Assembly: GCA_019614645.1 (NCBI GenBank)
Contig: JABWDB010000004.1
Location: forward strand, 7,006,001-7,070,000
Origin: Stratiolaelaps scimitus
Lineage: Eukaryota; Arthropoda; Arachnida; Mesostigmata; Laelapidae
Length of the DNA stretch: 64,000 nucleotides
Direction of reading: 5' to 3'
Part shown: piece by piece, positions 57,392 through 64,000 of the stretch
How the letters are laid out: each line of letters starts with the position of its first letter
Position numbering within the stretch: position 1 is the stretch's first letter
Notes under the pieces: model-generated
Seen by the model: the letters and a program-made list of their open reading frames with translations, nothing else
What the model was told of the DNA's origin: nothing
Databases searched by the model: none
Position numbers and translations under genes: made by a program

Positions 57392-60300
57392 TATATATAT
57401 ATATATATAGTGTAGGATATATGTTACCATCGACGTTTGCGCCATAAGAGTTTCTTCTGGGCAGCGAAACAGAGGGCGTATTGATTTAATCACAAACGAT
57501 GTTTCTTCCTACAAATCACAGCCTTTGTAGCAGTTGGATGTTAGTGATCAACGGCATGGCAACTCCGTGTAACGGCATGACACCGGCCGACAGAGGAGGT
57601 ACGTGGATGTGTCAGTCTGTGTGCAATAATATCCAGCAGCAAAAAGCACAAGTAAAACGACTGCTGCTGTTTTTGTCATTTTTACGAGCGCTTCGAGAGA
57701 CGAAGAAAGTGTCTTCATGAAGACTCACGCGAGCGATGCACACACACACACATATAGACAGATGTGCATATATATATATATCTTCGTATGTAGGTCATCA
57801 ACACAAGTATTACGGTTAAGCTGTCTTCGGGCCTCGGACGAAAGAAGCGCGTTTGAGGACACATCTTTAACGATGCGCGATTGCTGCGGCTGCTGCTGCT
57901 GCTGCCACTGCTGCTGATGCCCTATGCGTTTACCATGAGTCGGAGTTTTGCCGGTCCGATGTATTGCTCTAATCTGCTGGCATATGGTACACATGCAGTT
58001 AGCTACATATGACAGATGGCTATCGCCTCAGCTAATGCAATAGTGTCGACAGCCTCAGCGATAAGAAAATGCGGACGACAAGGTAGATATTCGACTTCGA
58101 TGTACATATACTCACGGGAGGCGCTCGCTCCGATCAAATCATCTAGCACTGACACTCACGATTTGGGCGACATTCGAATGTGTGTAGATTCGACAGAGTG
58201 ATATCGTCCGATGTTCAATAATAACGAAATAACGAAAGTGAAAAGAGTAATAAACAACAACAGCAACAGCAGCAGCAACAACAACAAGAAATTCTCCCAG
58301 CGAACGCAGTCCACTACGAACCTGAGGGAACAGTCACCGCCGCCATACGGCTGGAAAACGGCCCTATTCTTCATATGATGGGGCCATCTATCGAATCGAA
58401 ACGGTGTGCAAAGGTGGATTAAGACCGTTTGGACACCCGAATATATTATACGATATGTATTGTCCACTGTTACTAAGATCGTTTTGATATGGACTCGAAT
58501 GTTACGAACCATTCGCTCATTGTCCGACGACAATACGTGGAATTGGGCATTGCAGCAGCGTTTTGTGCGGCTCTAAGCTTATGTAGCTTATTTGTTAAGC
58601 TGTTAGTTTGACGTAGTTCTTTCTCGTTTCGTTCGAATTGTGCATTCGCTCTGTACATTGAAAGCTATGACAGATGAATTAGCACAAAAATGGATCAAAT
58701 GCGCATGTTGCTAAAGCGAAAATCTGGATTTTTCCGCAGGGGCGAATTATGACTAATGGTCACCTTCGCGGCTCGTATCATCACGTACCTCGAACGGCTA
58801 ACAGTTAATTAGAGATCGACAATCTAACAGCAGTATGCACGATGCAATCAGTGACTTTCCCATGGCATCCATGCGTGTACGCACAAACCTACTTCGGGTA
58901 AATTAACTATTAAATTGTGAAACGCTTCGGTCTGTTTGTCTGCTCTGAGAGTATACGATTGCATTCGTGATCACTGGGTACCAGTACGGAGTAAGGGTTG
59001 TCGTCTGATCTCTCACACCTACTTCACTTTAAAATGTTCACTTCGGATTCCCCCTGCAAGCGACGAGATTTTGTTGGACGAAAGGTCCCGTTTGGCGTGG
59101 CCCCGAACCGACTTCCAATGGAGGATCAATGTTCTCCCCGCCGCCCGCCGTCGTAGAAGAGCAAGTGCAGAAAAGCCGTTGCGCGCTGCGGGACTCTCTG
59201 ACGCAGGACGTCCTGACGCGGATGTCCTTCACAACGCCGATGTTACCGCCGACAGCCTGACTCGCTGTCGGCGAGTGACTCGCTGCCTCCATCTGAATGT
59301 CTCGTCTCTGGGGAAGCTGGCACGACGCGCGCAGAGTCCACTGTGATTCCCCCAGAGTTTAGTCACCCGCCACCCAGTGAACTTTGAGGAACACCAGATT
59401 GATGCCCGCTCTGCCACGAGGTGCCAACGAATGTGTTGGCGATGCACCTTCCCCGTGACTAGAACCAGCTAGACAAGCGATAACTCAGTCTTTTCAACAC
59501 GAACAGCACAACCATTTTCAGAAAGGCGAAGAAGTTACCTTTGTTTGTTGCTTCATGAACAGATCGATCGTTGTATTTTGTTGATGCATAGATTATGTAA
59601 ATGTGTAGCAGTGTGCATCCGGGCACAAAAAAGGCGACAATGCATAAAACGGTAGAGTTCTCACGTATCAGAAAGCGCCCGTCGGATAAGCGTTTTGCTT
59701 CTATAGTGTCTTCTGAACGAGAGCAGGCGTCGAAGACTTGATTTACATTTGAGAACAGAATTGAGAAAAGGTGACGTTTTTCGTCGGCTCTAGTCACAAT
59801 TAGATTAAACTGAATTGAGTTAGTTGCAAGTCCAGCGTACTCAGCTAGCAAAACTGTTCGGGGGTCCTCTATTTCAAAAGGACAAACTGAAGAATGCCTG
59901 AATGCACACCGCGCCTCACTCGGTCATGTGCCCGCTCTTGTCACCGGGGTCCAGAACAATTGTGCGCATCACTTCGGTCAATTAGCTCTCGGTGGCCGTA
60001 CCTCTGGTTTCTTCGTCCAAACCGCGTCGCATACAGATACCGAAAGGCAACGTAGCCGACTTGGCAGAAAATACTTTGTTGTTTTGGTGAATGACCCAGG
60101 GTAACAGCGGAAACAACAAATAAGTGAGTGCGGCGATTTAAGGCCAAGACTCCACCTCAAAGCTGCTACAAATTAAACAATCTACATTTATAAAATCCTT
60201 AATGTTCGGTATGAACCTAACTGAACTAAGAACTTAATGACGGTGAAAGCTGTCCAAAAATTCGGAAATTTTCAAGCAAGAGTGTTCTGATGCGACCAGT

Positions 60301-63050
60301 TCAACACACTAGGACATGCACACCATTCCATCCAAACAGACTCGATATACGAGAGCTGGGGCTGGTTTCAACAATTTTCTGCCAACCCCTTCTTGATCCT
60401 TGTCAACTCAGGTAGGAGACAAGTGTCGAAGAGAGCAAGATCGATGCATCCATATATAATACGTCAGCTACCTGTGCGTGCCAGAATTGAACATCAATAA
60501 CCATAGGAGAATATATTTCCCGCTCAACATCGAACTGCCTGGAGTATTGCTTTTCGTTCGATAGTTATTCAATTCCCTGATGAGAGCCGCTTTTTTTTAC
60601 ACAATTTCATTGTTCGAACAACACATATATACACAATCACTGTGCCAAGTAATGGAAGATTTATACTGTCCAGCACCGCTGATTTTGTTCGAGTTAGAAC
60701 AGCGCTAACGCACTGAAGCGGTGCAATACTATTGACAATCTGGCCTAATGCGATTTCCGACGATTTCTCACATGAGACGCATCTTCTGTGACAATATATA
60801 CAATGAACTCATTAATGGTCCTTTATCGAGGCCCTGCCGCGCTCACGAGGGTGGTGACACTAATTCGAAACGGGAACATCTCCGATTCGAAGAAGAACCG
60901 GATAATTTTTGGGTTCCTAATGTCGTCTGGCTCTGGCAGAACGACGGGAGTGGTTGAGTATTCAATGCAAACTTAGGTCAATTAGCAATGCAGATCGTGG
61001 ACTCATGCCAAACGCAAGCGGGAGCGAGGAAAACAAAACCCTGCCCCGTCTCACCTTTCCAGAGACCCCCCCTATCGTCCACCGAATCCCTCTGGTTTTA
61101 TCCATTCATTACCGGTGTCTTACTTCCTGACGCCAGCACAATCCTCAGGAGTCATCGTGTACAAATAGCTTAAATTAACCTCATTCTTATTTGAAGCTGA
61201 TCTATGGCGGGGTCGGCAGAGCTGGTCGTCGTTGGGCGGCCCAGATAACACTAATCAAGAGGAACCACAGGGCAAACAGATTTACCCGTGAAACACGCTA
61301 CTCAATTAGCTACGAGCATTGTAGCTCTCGACGGAGCCTGATCGAAACCAGACGCAGGCAGCCTCCATAACACAGCTATACGAAACGCCCGCCACTGATT
61401 GGCATTGGAATTCCTGGATAATATGATACGCGGAATCATATCAGATCACTCCGGCAATATATATATATATAGGGAGGCGATATATGCTCATATTCTCTCG
61501 TTTATGCATGGGCGAACGATGCTACAAATCAGCAAAGCAATAGCGCATCAGCTACTAAACGACATAAACGATACAGGCGGCGACAATGACAAGCCAATAT
61601 GTTTCAATGGTCGTTAGAAAATATTATTTCTTCAGCATCTTCTATTTTTCCACTTGTCTGATCTGTGTGTCTGCCAATCGAGCAACTGGTTAATTACTAT
61701 AGGCACAGCGTATTCACTATGGGACCATAATGCGTGCCTTATCCACATATGGATAGATGGTACATAGGCGTAAAGGCTTGCCGTTCTCCTTCCGTTACTA
61801 TTATACGCCGTACGCTAACCAATGGTTTGCGGTGCGTTTTTTTTTCTGTTAGCAGGTCTAATGATAATAGTCGACGCACACGATGGCCGCAAGTGCAGAA
61901 ATCACCCATGAGAATGAAGGGCGAGCCTAGCCAAGCGACGAATCCGTTGTGTGATTCCCTCACACCACGGGACGAAGCTGACGGAGGAGGGATTGATTGG
62001 TATTCCAGCGATTCAACCGTCGGATTGGGACTACCGCGATACCGCGAACCACTTGCTGCGTCTGCCTGTTGATGCATTCGTCGGTGGGGTTGGTCGTTAG
62101 GTCTGTTTGCCCGTATCGCTTGGTACCGATTCGCGCGCGAGAGGCTGTGTTGTTTATTTCAGCATTGTCCACAGTATTTCCACTCAGTGGCATTGCCTTC
62201 GTCCAACCTATGCGTTGTTTCTGCTTCGCTTATCGTTATCGGGGACACAGCGAGCTAACACCGAGTGTCGACCTCGCGACACTCGACGGCGGGGGGTGAC
62301 ATTTTGAAGATAACAACAACAGCAGTAGCAGCAGCAACAACAACATCAGCAAATGAAAACAAGGACTTTGCGTGCTAAGTGAGTCGCTTTAGATAGAGCT
62401 GCTGTTATAGATAGTGCTGCACCTAGTGATGTGGTCTGACAACGAATACCCATTGAACCAGTGCTGGCAGAGCTGCTGGTGCTCGAAACACTGTGCGTAG
62501 CCTATGTATACGACAGTCCCACTGCAGACCTATTGAATGGCAGCATGTAGCTGGGCAGGACTGTTGTGGACCAAAAACGGGACGAAACTAAAGGCTCGAC
62601 GAGGGGGATAGTCACAAGCTAGGCAATTTGCACACGCAGGTTAGGGGCACTTGGGCTAGAAGATAACATATCGTTGGTGGCGGAAACCCACCACGGTTAC
62701 GCTGCCTACAACCGGGCCCATCCTCGTCGTTGGACGTGGCCTGGCAGGAGGGTGGAACACTTTTGTTGAGCCAGACAGGATTTCCTGTGTTGCGGATTTT
62801 TTAAAGCGTCTGTCGCCGTTTTGTCCTCACTTTGTAGCCACCCCGCTTGCGCGGTCGTGGACCATGAACTGTGGGTACCGAACCACGATTACTCACTCCA
62901 TTGATTCGAAGAGAACGCTGAATCAAAAATTCTTTTCTTCAAGGCAGACAAAAAAACCGGTCTAAAATGATAGCCGGCTCCGGGCCGTCCTTTATAATCG
63001 GAAAATCGATAGGCATAACAATTGATACGGACATAAAACACATTCAGCCA
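56751..63050. other. No gene seen; microsatellites and GC-rich patches
   Basis: Contents include (TC)n at 57303-57326 followed by (TA)n at 57337-57408, CAA/CAG runs at 58255-58290 and 62307-62350, and GC-rich patches near 58.95-59.35 kb and 61.7-62.3 kb with unassigned frames. Confidence 0.5.
57303..57408. repeat. Compound (TC)n/(TA)n microsatellite
   Basis: About 24 bp of TC repeats are followed by TA repeats up to about 57415 with brief interruptions. Confidence 0.95.
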
Positions 63051-63059
63051 TGTCAATGA

Positions 63060-63880
63060 TGGACGTCACTTCGGTGCAGCTTTGGATCCGACGTGATCAG
63101 GTCACTCGGGAGGCACCACTCCATGATGGTCGATCGAGTCAGCTGTCGCTTACTGACCTCCTGTGGTTCGTCGATTGGCATATACGCTCTAACAGCGTCT
63201 GCATAAAACTCACATAACAACACACTTACCATCTAGGATGAAACAGACCAGATCTAGAACGAAAGTCTTAATGAACGTAGGTCCAAGGCATGTCCCCTGA
63301 AAGGCACCGACTGTCATAAAGTCGAACTCGAATAGATCCGTTTGCGCATCAATCCATCGGAACCCGTACGCTCGCCCGCTCTAAACTAGTACAGCTTCCG
63401 AACCAATCATTTATGATTCATACGGTCAAAGGCCCGGGGAAAATCGTAATACATGCAGTATAACTTCTGGCTCCAATGTGGAAACAAGACCCAATTGCGC
63501 TCTGAGCCAGAAAACGCGCAAGGTAATCAACAATGACCTTTCTTCGGCGGAAGCAAGTAAATCCCCGCTGCCCTGAGCAACAGAACGGTAGTTTTCCACG
63601 CTGTTAATCACCCTTCTGAAATGCAAGGGTTACAACGAACAATAAACAAGGTACTTCACCTAATTTACACGATCGCGTTTGTAGGTGGCAAATTCTTTGA
63701 GTTAGGACCTCACTGGAACACTGTTAATGGATAGTGGGGTCGTGAGGCCGCCGGGATTGGAGCTGAATTTTGCTTTGAGGATTTGATTCTCTTTCGGACG
63801 TCGTCTGCACTGATTTTCATGAATTCAGCATTGGAAAGATTTTTTTTAAGAGCTGACCCTCAGCTGTTCCCCTATCTGAC
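63060..63880 (-). mobile_element. Decayed LINE reverse transcriptase (non-LTR)
   Basis: On the minus strand, in shifting frames, the order of reverse-transcriptase landmarks is kept. ISADDVRKRIKSSKQNSAP is near 63770-63830. NSVENYRSVA is near 63600 (family NSVENYRPV). A 'D.S.AFDRMNH'-type motif is near 63410. GAFQGTCLGPTF is near 63280 (family GVPQGSVLGP). FYADAV is near 63190, in place of FADD/YADD. Several stops and frameshifts and the lost catalytic Asp show it is dead. The pattern fits Jockey/CR1-like LINEs. Its 5' part would lie past the window end. Confidence 0.8.
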
Positions 63881-64000
63881 AAGCCTCAGCTCTTAACCCT
63901 TTTCGGTATTACTATAAGGTTTGTCCCCGATAGCATTGGAAAGATTATCTGATGGTAGGCTGATGTCATTACTTTACGTGTGTATGTGTGTGTGTTGACG

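Noticed and set aside
58156..58533. Minus-strand frame with a hydrophobic LLLL..FITLFTFVI segment
   Set aside because: It is coded by a CAA/CAG run and has no homology to DPP anchors.
61739..62077. Minus-strand frame with PFILMGDF, resembling the GDFN motif of LINE endonucleases
   Set aside because: Only a few residues match and the Asn is missing. The LINE relic's endonuclease should lie to the right of 63.9 kb, not here.
1..64000. CRISPR arrays, bacterial operons or prophage
   Set aside because: The window has spliceosomal introns and eukaryotic repeats, and no spaced direct-repeat array was seen.

Overview
The window is eukaryotic nuclear DNA, most likely from an arthropod and plausibly a mite or tick. 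Genes are split by spliceosomal GT-AG introns. There are many (TA)n, (TTA)n, (CT/GA)n and (CAA/CAG)n microsatellites, tRNA-derived SINE-like elements and decayed LINE reverse transcriptase pieces. A small tandem secreted-protein family on the left has cysteine spacing reminiscent of ML (MD-2-related lipid recognition, group 2 mite allergen) proteins. The taxon is an inference; no rRNA, mitochondrial gene or other marker is present to fix it.

Layout. (1) 1-10.5 kb: a tandem duplication. Copy 1 (1-3487) is cut by the window start and copy 2 is 6852-10475; the offset is 6.85 kb at the left end. Each copy carries three collinear exons of a small putative secreted protein plus shared 3' sequence with two long hairpins built around (TA)n. 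Flanking DNA is nearly identical between copies, but the exons differ mostly by amino-acid-changing substitutions. Between the copies lie a TATA-box promoter with a signal-peptide start (5051-5190), another ML-like exon (5940-6059) and a dead copy of one exon of the peptidase gene described next (4508-4576). (2) 10.5-17.9 kb: no gene seen, only microsatellites. (3) 17,976-49,048, minus strand: the dominant gene, a dipeptidyl peptidase of the S9B family (DPP4/DPP6/DPP10). I rebuilt 16 exons with compatible phases and GT-AG borders; they encode 782 residues through the stop codon. The Ser-Asp-His triad, the double-Glu motif and the YAGP tyrosine are intact. The cytoplasmic tail and membrane anchor are not in the exons found and must lie to the right of 49,048. 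Introns grow toward the 5' end, up to 15.3 kb (33,549-48,854). (4) 49-64 kb: no confident exon. It holds the probable continuation of the first large intron or upstream region, several GC-rich CAG/GA-rich islands that could be promoters, and a decayed non-LTR retrotransposon reverse transcriptase (63.06-63.88 kb, minus).

The peptidase would be a type II membrane or secreted ectoenzyme trimming N-terminal X-Pro/X-Ala dipeptides. The small proteins look like secreted, fast-evolving factors. A functional link between them cannot be shown from sequence. The most notable observations are the exon-focused divergence in the tandem family, a complete 540-bp tRNA-related SINE with 15-bp target duplications, the tRNA-like snap-back palindrome present in only one duplicate, and a DPP6/10-like propeller joined to an intact catalytic triad.
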